64,000 bases of DNA from Symbiodinium natans (lineage: Eukaryota; Sar; Dinophyceae; Suessiales; Symbiodiniaceae): positions 228,501 through 292,500 of the forward strand of contig CAJNDS010002160.1 of the NCBI GenBank assembly GCA_905221605.1. The letters are read 5' to 3'. Position numbers and translations under genes: made by a program. Shown here piece by piece: positions 1-12,200 of the stretch. Position 1 is the stretch's first letter. Each line of letters starts with the position of its first letter. The notes beneath the pieces were generated by a model. The model saw nothing but the letters and a program-made list of their open reading frames with translations. It did not search any database and was not told the DNA's origin.

Positions 1-20
1 AGAGCCAACCCGCGACCCTG

Positions 21-185
21 AGCCCTAGACCCTAAGCCCTAAACCCTAAACCCTAAACCCTAAACCCTAAACCCTAAACCCTAAACCCTAAACCCTAAAC
101 GCTAAACCCTAAACCCTAAACCCTAAACCCTAAACCCTAAACCCTAAACCCTAAACCCTAAACCCTAAACCCTAAACCCTAAACC
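21..185 (+). repeat. CCCTAAA array (C-strand)
   Basis: About 21 units of CCCTAAA with one substituted unit (CGCTAAA near 100). Orientation matches a left chromosome end, but unique sequence precedes it and an in-frame exon follows, so it is interstitial and probably the 3' part of an intron of gene A. Confidence 0.9.
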
Positions 186-213
186 GTCACCACCGACGCT
201 CGGAAACCCCGAG

Positions 214-260
214 CTGTGGTCCCTCATGGGTTGGTGGGTGGAGGAGACCCTCAAAACTCG
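214..260 (+). CDS. Gene A exon 1 in window
   Basis: Reads LWSLMGWWVEETLKT plus two bases (CG). Donor GTACGT at 261. The acceptor is the least certain: AG at 212-213 followed by C. The frame stays open upstream to about 181, where the CCCTAAA array with its stops begins, so the true start may be further left. Confidence 0.65.
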
Positions 261-3200
261 GTACGTCAGGTGAAGGTTCGTCCAGGGGGATTGGGGAACT
301 GGGCTTGGGATACGTGGCCCTAGAGTCGAGAGGGTTTAGGGTTCAGGGATCAGGGTTTAGGGGGGGGGATGTGTTAGATGCCAAGTAGTCTTACTTTGTT
401 AAGGTATTATCAAGATCGCCTCAAACACAAAGGCTGGCCGTTTAGCCTTTCTCCCCTGGAGGCCTCAGTCTGTGACTTTCAGGTTTCACAGGTTTGCCTA
501 GGGTAGCCTGAGTAAGGGTATCCTGGGTCCCAATTAAGGCACACGGCCCTGTTTTAGGTTTTCCAGGCAAGGGCACCCGCCCTGGACCCCAAAGCCTGAA
601 CCCTTAAACCCTAAACGTGACCCTGCGCCCGAAGTCCGAGAGGGAAACCCAGGTTTACCAATGAGACCGACTACGACTATCCACCGGACACGGGCAAGTC
701 CTACTACGAAGACTTCGGCTTCAATGAGGTGCGACTGCATTCTCTGACTGTTCAGGTTCTACAAGGTTTGGGTTCAACCTTATAAACTCTGAACCCTAAA
801 CCGTAGTAGAGCTCAAACCCTAAACCCTAAACCCTAAATCCTAAACCCTAAACCCTAAACCCTAAACCCCAAACCCTAAACCCTAAACCCTAAACCTACG
901 CCGTAGAACTTGCGGTTCAGGGTTTAGGCTAACGCAGGTGCTCGAAGATTTCTCGTCCCTCGGAGCCAAGCCTACACCTGATCGTCCCTAAACCTTAAAC
1001 CCTAAACCCTAAACTCTTGTGAAAACCCTAAACCCTATACTCCGGCACAGTTTCCCGTTTAGGGTTTGGGCCGAGGTCATCTTCAGGTGGGTAGTTCTCC
1101 ATAATATAGAGAGTGATAAGAGGCTCAGGAACACCTTCTAATTACTGTATATATGAGGCTCATATGAACAGCAACTACCCACTTGCAGCTGTGATGCGGC
1201 GACAACTAAGAAGTCCATACTGCCACAGGGGCTGGGGTTTGGGGTTTGGGGTTTGCGGTTTGGGGTTTGGGGTTTGGGGTTTGGGGTTTGGGGTTTGGGG
1301 CCTTTAGGGTTTAGGGTTTAGGGTTAGGGGGGTCCAAAAGGCAGACTCCTTTCGTTGCGGGCTGGTGGTTTCGCAAGGAAGAGCAAGTTCTGTGCGTCAT
1401 CAAGACGTCTTTTACTGCTGCAAAACTACAAGACCACAACAAACCGTGGGATTCTGCGACTGCAAGTGAGCACGTTTCAAATTTCGGGGCTCTGTGTGGA
1501 GATCCTGTAGGGCATTCTGGAAGGAGTCTACGATGAAGGTTGCCAAAACTAGTCTGGACACCCAGTAGTTTGTTTGTTCCTTCCTTCCCTGCTACGCTTC
1601 ACCGACCCGTTGCACTCAAAGCCGAAACCTTGAGTCTTGGGTGACTGGGAAACCTGTGAACCAGGGGCCCCTGATCTACAACAACCCGGAACCCTTATTG
1701 TGGCAGGGCTTTAAGTTCAATTTCTTGCTGCAGGGTGTGGGGTTGAGGGTTCAGGGGCTTAGGGTTTAGGGTTTAGGGTTTAGGGTTTCGGGTTAGCGGT
1801 TTCGGGTTTAGGGTTTATAGGGTTCAAGGGCTTCGGTTTCTGGCAGGTCTTGTTCCCGGAGCCACAGTACCAGCTGTCGGACTACAACGATCGCGGCCTG
1901 CCAATCGGTTTAAGGGATTGACGGTTTAATACTATATGCTTAAGAACCCCGAAAGATACATAAAGAACTCTTCCTTAGAATGGTAATATAGGGATGTTTC
2001 TTTTTTTGAGGGGGGGGTTCTTAAGCGACTAGTAGTTTAGGGTCAATGAAGGGTCCCGACTCGAAAACTGCCAGCATGTAATTGAGCATGATTGAGTTCT
2101 TATATTCTTACGTAGTAGTATATTATTGTATTAATACACCTGGGCTCTTATATGCATATCTTGTTGCCCTTACACCCTAAACCCTAAACCCTAAACCCTA
2201 AACCCTAAACCCTCCGTTCTGATATTCTTATGTATTAGTATATTGTCCACTGTTGTACAAGGCACCTCGGCTCTTATATGCACATTGAAACTGCGCCAGT
2301 CGGGCTCTTGAGCTGGAGTCCCCACTTCTAACCAAGTGCCGGTGTATGTGGAGGGTTAGGGTTTAGGGTTTAGGGTTTAGGGTTTAGGGTTTAGGGTTTA
2401 GGGTTTAGGGTTTAGGGTTTAGGGTTTAGGGTTTAGGGTTTAGGGTTTAGGGTTTATATTTCACCCTCAACCCTGAATCTCCAACCCTCAACCCTGAACC
2501 AGAAACCCTCAACCCTAAGCCCTCGACCCTGAACCCTAAACCCTCCAAATCCTCTAAACTCAACCCTCTAAACCCTCAACCCTCTAAACCCTCAACCCTC
2601 TAAACCCTCAACCTTAAGCCCTCCACCCTCTAAACCCTCAACCCTCTAAACCCTCAACCCTCTAAGCCCTCAACCCCCTCCAAACCCTCAACTCTCTAAA
2701 CCCTCAACTCTCTAAACCCTCAACCCTCTAAACCCTCAACTCTCTAAACCCTCAACCCTCTAAACCCTCAACCCTCTAAACCCTCAACCCTCTAAACCCT
2801 CAACCCTCTAAGCCCTCAACCCCCTCCAAACCCTCAACCTTAAGCCCTCCACCCGGCTCAGGCTTTCACATCAAGGTGGCGGGCATCCGCAAGCCCCGAA
2901 TCGGCAACACCGCGACCATTGCAGCCATGGCCCAAGCAATGCCTCTTTTTTTGTTTGGTTGTTAGGTTTTTTTTGCTAGGGTTTTTTAAGGGTTTGTTTA
3001 GGGTTTTTAGTTTTTTTGGTTGTTCTTCGACTTTAGGGTGTTTGTTGGGGCTTTTAAGGTTTTTTTTGGGCTTTACGGTTTTTTTTAGGGCGTAAGGCTT
3101 TTAGGGGTTTCAGGGTCTTGGGAGACTGTGTGTGTTACCGTGTCTGGGGCTAGGCTCTAGGACTTGGTAGTGAGAGGATTCGGTCCCCCTAATATTGAGC

Positions 3201-6200
3201 CCCCCCTACCCCCCAATATTAAATACCACCCCCTTGTAGTCATATTATCGTAGATTTGGGGGTTTTAAATATGAGGGGGTAGGGGGGTTTAAATATAAGG
3301 GGGAGGGGATCAGAAGGGTTCTGGGCTCAAAACCCGACAAAAGCGACTGCCCGAAGCCCTTGACCCTTGACCCTTGACCCTTGACCCTTGACCCTAAACC
3401 CTAAACCCTAAACCCTAAACCCTAAACCCTAAACCCTAAACCCTAGCTCTAAACCCGAAACCCGAAACCCTAAACCCTAAACCCTAAACCCTATCCCTCA
3501 ACCCTAAACCCTAAATCCTGGGTCTAGGATCCCATGGATCTGAGGACGCCCGCAAGAAGGGCTGGCTGCTGAAGAACTGCGAGCCGGGGGGTGGGTGCTT
3601 TGGCTGTCCAGGGTTTAGGGGTTTGGGGTTTAGGGTTTAGGGTTTAAGGTTTAAGGTTTAGGGTGGTTTAGGGCGTAGGGTGTAGGATCCTGCGTTTTTT
3701 GCTGAGGGCTTTGGTGTATTGCAGGTGTTGAACGGTGACGTTGAAAAGGACTTTTGTATGCTTTGAGGGGTGCATCAAAGGGCTTGTTTAGCGGGTTTAC
3801 AGGTTTGGAGGGGTGTTTAAGAGGGTTGGTTCGCTTAGTTTTGTAGGAGAGGCGTTCAGGCTGGGTTTGCTGTGTTCAGGGTTTAGGGTTTAGGGTTTAG
3901 GGTTTAGGGTTAAGGGCCCTGCCGTACTTCGCTGTTTTGGGTGTATCTTGTGCCTACCCCATCGGCCCTAAACCAAATCCTTTAGAGCTCGAAGCTTCGC
4001 GGTTTAAGGTTTAGGGTTCAGGGTTTAGGGGTTTGGTCATAGGGTTTAGGGTTTAGGGTGTAGGGTTTAGGGTTTAGGGTTTAGGGTCTCAGTTCTGGAG
4101 CGCATGAAATATAAGAGCGCTGCAACATGTCCACAGGATGATGAGCTTGGTGACTGATCCAACGAACCTCTTTCATGCATACAAAGTGACTGGGCCGTGG
4201 GCGGTATATGCAGATCCTAAACCCTAAGCCCTAAACCCTAAACCCTCAACCCTCAACCCTAAACCCTAAACCCCAGCCAACATCATAGAGATTGCCGACA
4301 GCTTCGTTGGCTGCTTCGACTTGACCTTGCGGTTAAGTCGAAGCTGCCCAGACCGGCATTGAAGGAAAGATTGCACGTAGAAAGCTGTACGACTTATGGA
4401 TCCAAACCCAAAGCCCGAAGCCCTACGACCCACTCCTACCCGAGTCCGATAAGGGTGGAGTGTTTTTGGTGTGTAGGGTTGAGGGTTCTTAGGATTGGGC
4501 CTATAGGGTTGAACGCGCCCGAGACCCTGAACCCCGAACATAAAGGCCTCAACCGACATGTTGCCGCTGAGGTATCCTCCAATCGCCCCAGGCTATGCGT
4601 GCGGCAGGCTCTCCCCTTCCCCTAAACCCCAAACCGTGCACCCTAAACCTGAAACCCTGGGCCCAGGACCCGAAGTCTGGCTGAAGGGTGTGGGCTGAGG
4701 GTTCCGCAACATTGCTCGCTGCTGCTTCTACGTCGTAACGGTTCTTCGTGGAAAAGAAATTAGGCAAATATGTATATATATATATATAATAATCCCTCAG
4801 AGGGGAATGTAAGGGGACATGAGGTACCTACTTCCCTACGAAGAACTCGTAGACCTCGGGCTGCTTGAGTCATGCGTGTCTCCTAAGCTCAGAACCCCAA
4901 TCCCTAAACCCTAAACCCTACACTCTAAACCCTACACTCTAAACCCTAAACCCTAAACCCTAAACCCTAAACCCTAAACCCTAAACCCTAAACCCTAAAC
5001 CCTAAACCCCAATCCTGACGAAGAGCGAAAGTTTCTACTGCACGGATAGTCGGACCCTTCGGGATAGGGCCCCCCCAGGGTTTAGGGTTTAGGGTTGAGG
5101 GCTTGAAGTTTAGGAGTCCTCGGTTTAGGCATTTTTTTTTGTACCGGGCTTAGAGACCCTAAGCCCGAAATCCTAAACCCTAGACCCAAACCCCACCATG
5201 TTTGCCCATCACAGGGGCCTGAACTACTCGCTGCCAGAAGTGCGTGACTGGCATGCGCCTCAGAGGTGGAGTTCAACTAGGGGGCTTAGGGGGCTTAGGG
5301 GGCTCAGGGGGCTTAGGGGGCTTAGGGTTTAGGATTTAGGGTTTAGGGTTCTTAGGGGGCTTAGGGTTTGGGATTTTGGGTTTCGGAAGAGGTCGGCTTT
5401 AAGGTCTAAGGCTTATCGGGACTTTACGACTGAGGGTTAAAACATGTCGACGCTACGTTTCTCTTGGTCTTGAAGGTCGAGGTAGCTAAGGGAACCGCCC
5501 TAAACCCTATAAACGCTATAAATTGTATAAACCCTATAAACCCATAAACCCTAGAAACCCTATGAACCCTATAAACCCTATAAACCCTAGACCCTAGACC
5601 CTAAACCCCATCAACCCGTCAAATCAAAAGCCTGAACCCTTAAACCTTGTTCCCAAGACCCTGAACCCCAACCATGAACTTCCATAAATCCCTGAGCCCG
5701 ATGCCCTAGACCCGAAAACCCTGAAACCTTCAGTTTAGGGTTTAGGGCGTAGGGTTTGGGGTTTAGGGTTTAGGGTTTAGCGTCTGAACCCTAACCCCTA
5801 TATCCTAAACCCTAAACTGGCCCGAAACCCTAAATCCTAAACCCTAAACCCTAAGCCCTAAATCCTAAACTGCAGAGGTATGCAGACCAGCTGCAGCCCC
5901 TCTTGGACGCGGGCATGGCCTTCTGGTGGAACGACGAGGCTGGAACCGGCCCACGCAGTGGAAGGCCAACGTTTTACTCATTGTAGTTTAGGGTTTAGGG
6001 TTTAGGGCTACTTACCCATTAACCTCATGAAGCCTGACCATCCCTCATCTGCCCTGAGACCCTAGACCCTGCAGCCCCTCAACCCTGAAACCCCAACTTT
6101 AGGGTTTAGGGTTTAGGGTTTAGGGTTAGGGTTTAGGGTTTAGGGTTTAGGGTTTAGGGTTTAGGGTTTAGGATTGAGGGGTTAGAGTTTACTGTTTCGT

Positions 6201-9200
6201 TCCCTGCAGCCCAAGAGCCTGCACCCTGCCTCTTCAGGGCGAAAGCGACTACTTCACCTTTCACTACTGGAACGAGGCTCAGCGCCAGGCTGGCGTCTCC
6301 TTCGCTATGCCCAGTTGAGAGGCCTTTTTGTAGGGTTTAGGGTTTAGGGTTTAGGGCTTAGGGTTTAGGGTTTAGGGTTTAGGGTTTAGGGTGGTTCCGA
6401 AAGCTACTACTTTTTGCCGATAGAAAAGCCCAGAAAATGGAATATACGAATCCTTTTCTTACCCTTGAAAGGAGGAATGTTTTTTGGGGGTTCTTACGCA
6501 AAGGTAGGTTTAGGGTTTACGTTTATGGTCCAGAGTCACAGTTTAGGCCGTACTAGGTAAGGTTTTGGGATACAACCCGAAGCGCACGAAGGCATAGACC
6601 CAAACGAGGGGGAGATCATGTGCATTTGTTGGGCCTCTTCGAAAATCTACAGGAAGAGTTACATTGTCCCTCAATATGGTGCCTTACCTTCTCAAGCATG
6701 GGCCTTTAGGTTTTATAGGGTATACAAGGGGCATGTATATGAGGGTTCCCCGATGAAGGGCCCCTATTGAGAGACCATGCAAAGGCCTGAGGGTAGAACA
6801 AAGCCCTTAGCTCCAGCTCAAGGCCCCAGCCGGTCGCTCCGGAGAAAATCAAATGGAAGAATCAGAGAGAGGAGGAGGAGAAGGACTGCTGGTCCACGGT
6901 CTCTGTCTAGAGAGGCGCAGTCAGCCCCAAGCCGCAGAAGCGCAGTTTGAAGGAGTACCTCGAGGTTGAGTCTGCAAGCTTGAAGGCCCATCGGTGCCGT
7001 GTGGCTACGCAGCAGGCTGTGAGGAAGCAGCGGCCGAAGGCTTCTGTGGGCGAAAGCATGCTGCAAAAGCGCCTGGGAGAGGCGTGTTCAACGCGCCATT
7101 CCCGGAGGAACCATATCTTTCAGTTTAGGGTAAGCCCTAAACCCTAAACCCTAAACCCTAAACCCTAAACCCTAAACCCTAAACCCCTAGCCATTACCCC
7201 CCCAAAAAACTGATCCATGAATCTGGATTCTAAGTCATGCCAAGCTGTGGGCAGGTCCAAGTTTTTTGGTTTTAAGGTGAACCTAGGGATTGGGTAGGGA
7301 ACCTTTAACCTTTTCGTTGTACCCTCTCTCCAAACCACGCCAGTCCTCCTCTCAGGACTCAGAGTCAGAAGGTTCCTTGAAGGGCTCATTGTTCCCAGAG
7401 TTCGCATCCTTAAGTAAATTATCGAATCCCTCCTCATCCGTCGTTGCCTCTTCCCCCGGGCTTTCCGCCTGACTTCTGAATCTTTAATTTGTAGCATGTC
7501 TCACGCTCGACGCCGGGGACTTGCTGTGCACACGTCGCGCTTTAACCTTTTCGGTTATATAGAATCCTATTGTTTTTTGGGCTAGGGTATAACCCTAAAC
7601 CCTAAACCCTAAACCCTAAATTGGGGCCAGCCTGGTGAGAAGCTGTCTGATGGTCCTTCGCGGCCCGGGGGGGGGGTAGGGGCGGGGTGGTGGGGGGGGG
7701 TAGGGTTTTTTCCAAAAGAGCCCCCAGGCCCTCTGCGAAAGCGCCTGTGGTCCATGAGTTTGGTGGCCTGTTCCTCCTCGGCAGAGCTGCCTGCGGGGTA
7801 CCCCCCCCTACCCCCCCCCCCCCCCCCCCCCCCTCCCCCCCGCGTTTTGGGGGGGTAAGGAGGGAAAGAGTTCACCTCCAGAAACCCATCCAACACGCCG
7901 CCAGGGTCGGCGGACCCTAAACCCTAAACCCTAAACCCTAAACCCTAAACCCTAAACCTTAAGGGCATTCAGCCCCGTAAGTTTAGGGTGCAGGGTTGTG
8001 CAGTGGAGAGGCGTTGCAGAAGTGGCAGCTGTCTGAGAGGCACCTCGGCTGCCTGTTGGCCTGGAGGGTGCAGGTAGTTGTTGAGGATTTGGGGGGGTTT
8101 AGGGTTTAGGGTTTAGGGTTTAGGGTTTAGGGTTTAGGGTTTAGGGTTTAGGGTTTAGGGTTGAAAGTTTAGGCGTCAAAGTGTTCTTTCTTTTGGGGTT
8201 GTACAGAGGTGTCGATGACCTTGCGTGCGTGCAAGCCCCTTATTGAAGGTCCTTGAGGGGGAATGGGTCTAAGAGGGGAGGCCTTGGCACGCCTACGGCT
8301 CCCTGGTTATGCCCCCCGTCCCTTACCTGAAGGTTCATGGGTACTTGTACGTAGAGCTAGAAGTGCCCCACATAAGGTTACAGATGCATATGTACATTAC
8401 GGGCGAGTATTGCAAGACCGATGTCCGTTGCTGCTGCAGGCTTGGGACTATGGCCTTAAAGTGAATCTCAGACTCCATCTCAGAGATGTTTCGTAACGTT
8501 AGGGTTTAGGGTTTAGGGTTTAGGGTTTAGGGTTTAGGGTTTAGGGCTTAGGGTTGAGGATCTCTCTGATGCACTAGGCCTCTGCCCTAAATCCCAGGAT
8601 CCTAAAACACACACCATCCTTGGCCTCAAGCCCCTCCTAGAACCCTACGCAGCCTTGAAGAAACCCTAGCTATATCCACTTCACCGCACACTCGTCAACC
8701 GTAAGCCCCAGACTCTGTAGGGGTTGTATAGGTGAGAGTTATAGGTTATCCCCCCCCCCCCCCCCCCCCCCCCCCAAACCCTAACCCTTGAACCCTAAAC
8801 CTTAAAACCTTTGCCCAGATTTACTGTGCGCCATTGGCTTGAGGCATTTGGGGTTTAGGGTGTTCTGTCCCCCAGGGCTCCGGGTTCGGGTCTTTTGCTA
8901 TGTAGGGTTTCGGGTTTCGTGGAGTTGGGATTAGGGTTTAGGGTTTAGGGCTCATAGGGCTTAGGGTTTGGGTTCAAAGGGTTTAGGGTTTAGGGCTTTT
9001 GTTTGGAGTTGGGAACGGCCAGAGCTCTCAGGTGCAAACCATATAGGGTGTTTTGGCCGGCAGAGCCTCTACCCCAAACCTTACTTAGCCAATAGTTGAA
9101 CCTTAAAATTTTTTGGGGTTTCCTTATCTTGTAGGAAAAGTAAAGTTTAACCTTTTCTTCCCCTTGGTTATTGGAGAAGTAAGAAACCCTAAGCCCAAAT

Positions 9201-12200
9201 CTCCGCCCCCAGGTTCTTCTCGGTGAATCGGGCGTTTTCTCCTGGTATGGCCCGTCTGGGCGCGACTGTCTGGACACTTTGGGGGGGCAGAACTTGGTTG
9301 GAAGTGGTAGTACAAGCAGAGACAACTAGAGTGCTACTTGGTCATCACCCTTGTTTGAGGGTCTAGAGGGTCAGAAATGCTTGGCAGGGATGTAAGAGTG
9401 ACAGGGCAAATTCAAGGGATTAGACTCCCATCGTGGGCGCGTACATAGACAGCCTGTGTACGAAGCATTGTTGAATTACGAGAGCATCCGGAGCCCAGTC
9501 CACGAATGATCTCCACATTATACTTATTGCATGAATGAGGACGTATGTAGGTATGCAAGCAAACGTTGCGTGCATGTACGTACGTACGTGCCTGAGTATG
9601 TACCAAGTTGTGTCAGTACTGTGGACTGTGTGCCATACATGTGTACATCCTGTGTTCTTCTGTCTTTAGAGTTTTCATCCATCTACCCATCTATACACAC
9701 GTGTGTATATGTTGTTTCACATTGCTTGTAGTACATCTCACATATCATCTGTAACACAACCGAGTGAGGGGAAAATGCAGATGGAGTCATGCCGCAGGCT
9801 TTCGTGATGTTAACAAGGTGTTTCAGATAGCTGTACCCTAAACCCTAAACTTTAAACCCTAAACCCTAAACCCTTCAGGCCTTAAACCTAAACCCTGAAC
9901 CCTAAACCCTAAAGTAATCGGCCTCAAATCGGGTGTAGACCAAGTCGAAGTGTCCCGCAATTACCCGCGCAACGGGCGAGAATTTCTCTATATCCCCCTT
10001 GGGAATCATTTTTCCTTTTTGTTCATATAAAACTCAAGAGGATATTTAAAATCATATTTTTATTAAGGTTCTAAGGGGAGTATAGTTCTCGACAGGACCG
10101 GCGATGTGTTTGCGAACTGGGCAACGCTGGAAGGGACGCCAGGCCTCCCCCCCTAGCCTCCCCACCCGCCCCGAACAGGGTTCAGGGCTTAGGGGCTACT
10201 TACCCTTATGCTCAAAGTAACCCAAAAGCCCGTTCTCATAAGGGCTTGCCCAGAAGCCTTACAATAAAAGTCCTTGCCGTCTTCGGGTCATTTTTAAGAG
10301 AAGCTCCCCTAAACCCCGTCCCCCTTTCAGGGCCCGGCCTTAGCATTGGAGCTGTTTGAGCAGGATATGCGGGCTGGCGCTTCAGGGTTTAGGGTTTAGG
10401 GTTTAGGGTTTAGGGTATACTGCACAGTGCGGCGGTCTCCTCGTAGCCCCTTCTCATGGCGCTCGCCTCCACCCTGGGTAAGAATAGTTCGCAGAATGCA
10501 GCTCGAGCTTCAGGGTTCTAGGGGGTGGGGCCCCCTAGTTATAAGTAGAGTTATAAGGGCCCTAAATTGGGTTATAAGGACCCTAAGGTAGGTTATAAGT
10601 CCCTTAACTACAGTCAGTAGTAAGGGGGCCCCACCCTGTAGGGGTTTTGGTTGAAAGCCCTTCAGCAGCCCCTTGGGCTTAAGGTTCTCAGAGAGTAAGA
10701 CTTCAAGGCATGGGAGTTTTTGAGGGCAGAAGGAGACCCCAAACCTTACACCTTCACGCCATCTCCGGGCACAAGTAAGACAGTAATCCCTTCAGTTTAA
10801 CCATGGTATGTTGGGATGTTCCCTTTATACTCACAGTCTTTAATAGGGATCATAGTAACCGTGGTACGAAACCCCTATAGAGTGTTAGTATAAGGGGGAA
10901 CATCCCAACTGGTATCCTATCTGCGACCCTCCCCCCCCCCCCCCCACGAGCCCTAAGCTCCTCCTCCCCTAAGCCCTAAACCCTATAAGCTAGGAGTGTA
11001 GATGTTTTGGTTTAGGGATAGGGTAGCTGTCCGGCGCCAGGCACTATGCTGAAATGGATTCTTGCTGGGGCACCCTACGTTAGCTGCGACTCAGGAGGCG
11101 GGGGGGGGTGAGGGTGGGGGGTGCCGCTCTCGAGGGTTCATTTTTCTGTACTGAGTATTGGTGAGTGTCTATAGGGCCCCTTGAGACCTAGTGGTGAGTG
11201 TATACATGTATATACATATATGTACATCTATATGTATATATATATATATTTATTTATGTATTTATTTATTTATTTATGTGCATATGTATATGTACATGGT
11301 CCTTTTGGGGATGCTAAGCCCTATAGACTCTGAACCCTGAACCACATTGCGCCGGTATAGGCTTAGCTTGGACCGCCAAGTGCCATGGCCTAAAGGCACC
11401 CCGTAACCCCGTATGCGTTTAGGGTTTAGGGTACAGGGTGGGGCCCCCTTACTATACTAACTGTAGTTAAGGGACTTATAACCTACCTTAGGGTCCTTAT
11501 AACCCAATTTAGGGCCCTTATAACTCTACTTATAACTAGGGGGCCCCACCCTGTAAGTTTAGGGGTTTAGGACTAAAGCTTTTGATCATGGGGCACTACG
11601 GTTGCTAATGCTAAGTTTTGCCCCTCAACCCGAAACCCGACACCAGGGATTTTCGGTGTTCTGTGGGGTTTCGGAGCTAATTTCCGGTGCAAAGAACTGG
11701 GGGCTCCTGGTTCAGGATCTAGATTTTAGGGTATGGGGATTTGGGTTAGGAGGAGGAGGAGGAGGAGGAGGAGGAGGAGGAGGAGGGAGAACGTTTTATC
11801 AACAACTCTGCTCGCCTACAAAACCCAAGCCCGAAATCCTCGAAACCCTCCAGGTTTGTCCGGGCGGGTGAGTCGCCTGGTTGTAGCATGTCCTTCCCCA
11901 AACCCTGGAACACTAAACCTAAACCTCAAATCGCACAACAACTTGAGGCTTCAATGGTGAGGCGACACCCTTGCTGTTGGTTCGGTGGCTGCAGCTGCTG
12001 GGAATGCAAATGGCTCACGAAACCCTAAACCCTAAACCCCAAACCCTAAACCCTATACCCTATACCCTATACCCTATAAACCCTAAACCCTGAACCCTTT
12101 TTTCAACTTAGGGTTGAGGGTCTTGGGGGTTCCAGGAGTGGCCAGGTGTGAGAGTAGAATGACGCTCAGCTCCCTAAGCCCTGACCTTCAACCCTCAAAG

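Larger units (their letters stand above)
7663..9212 (+). repeat. Gene A intron 10
   Basis: Poly-G then poly-C runs (7663-7860); C-strand array 7917-7958; G-strand 8098-8162 and 8499-8548; open stretch 8263-8496; poly-C 8749-8776; palindrome D copy 9080-9183 ends 29 nt before the exon 11 acceptor G. Confidence 0.75.
10143..11040 (+). repeat. Gene A intron 12
   Basis: G-strand 10384-10415; palindrome A copy 10521-10638; palindrome B copy 10810-10909; poly-C 10931-10946; short C-strand 10968-10985. A short open stretch 10330-10384 does not fit the gene frame. Confidence 0.7.

Noticed and set aside
21-185. Real chromosome end (left telomere)
   Set aside because: The array is only about 150 nt, is preceded by non-repeat sequence and followed by an exon of a gene whose 5' part must lie further left; the same arrays occur throughout the window.
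1113-1307. Short proteins rich in GFGVWGLGF or NPKP
   Set aside because: These are TTTGGGG/TTTAGGG or CCCTAAA arrays read in frame; they recur at many places in the window.
10330-10384. Exon of gene A between exons 12 and 13 (ALELFEQDMRAG)
   Set aside because: In the frame required by exon 12 it contains a stop, and GH31 motifs run directly from exon 12 to exon 13.
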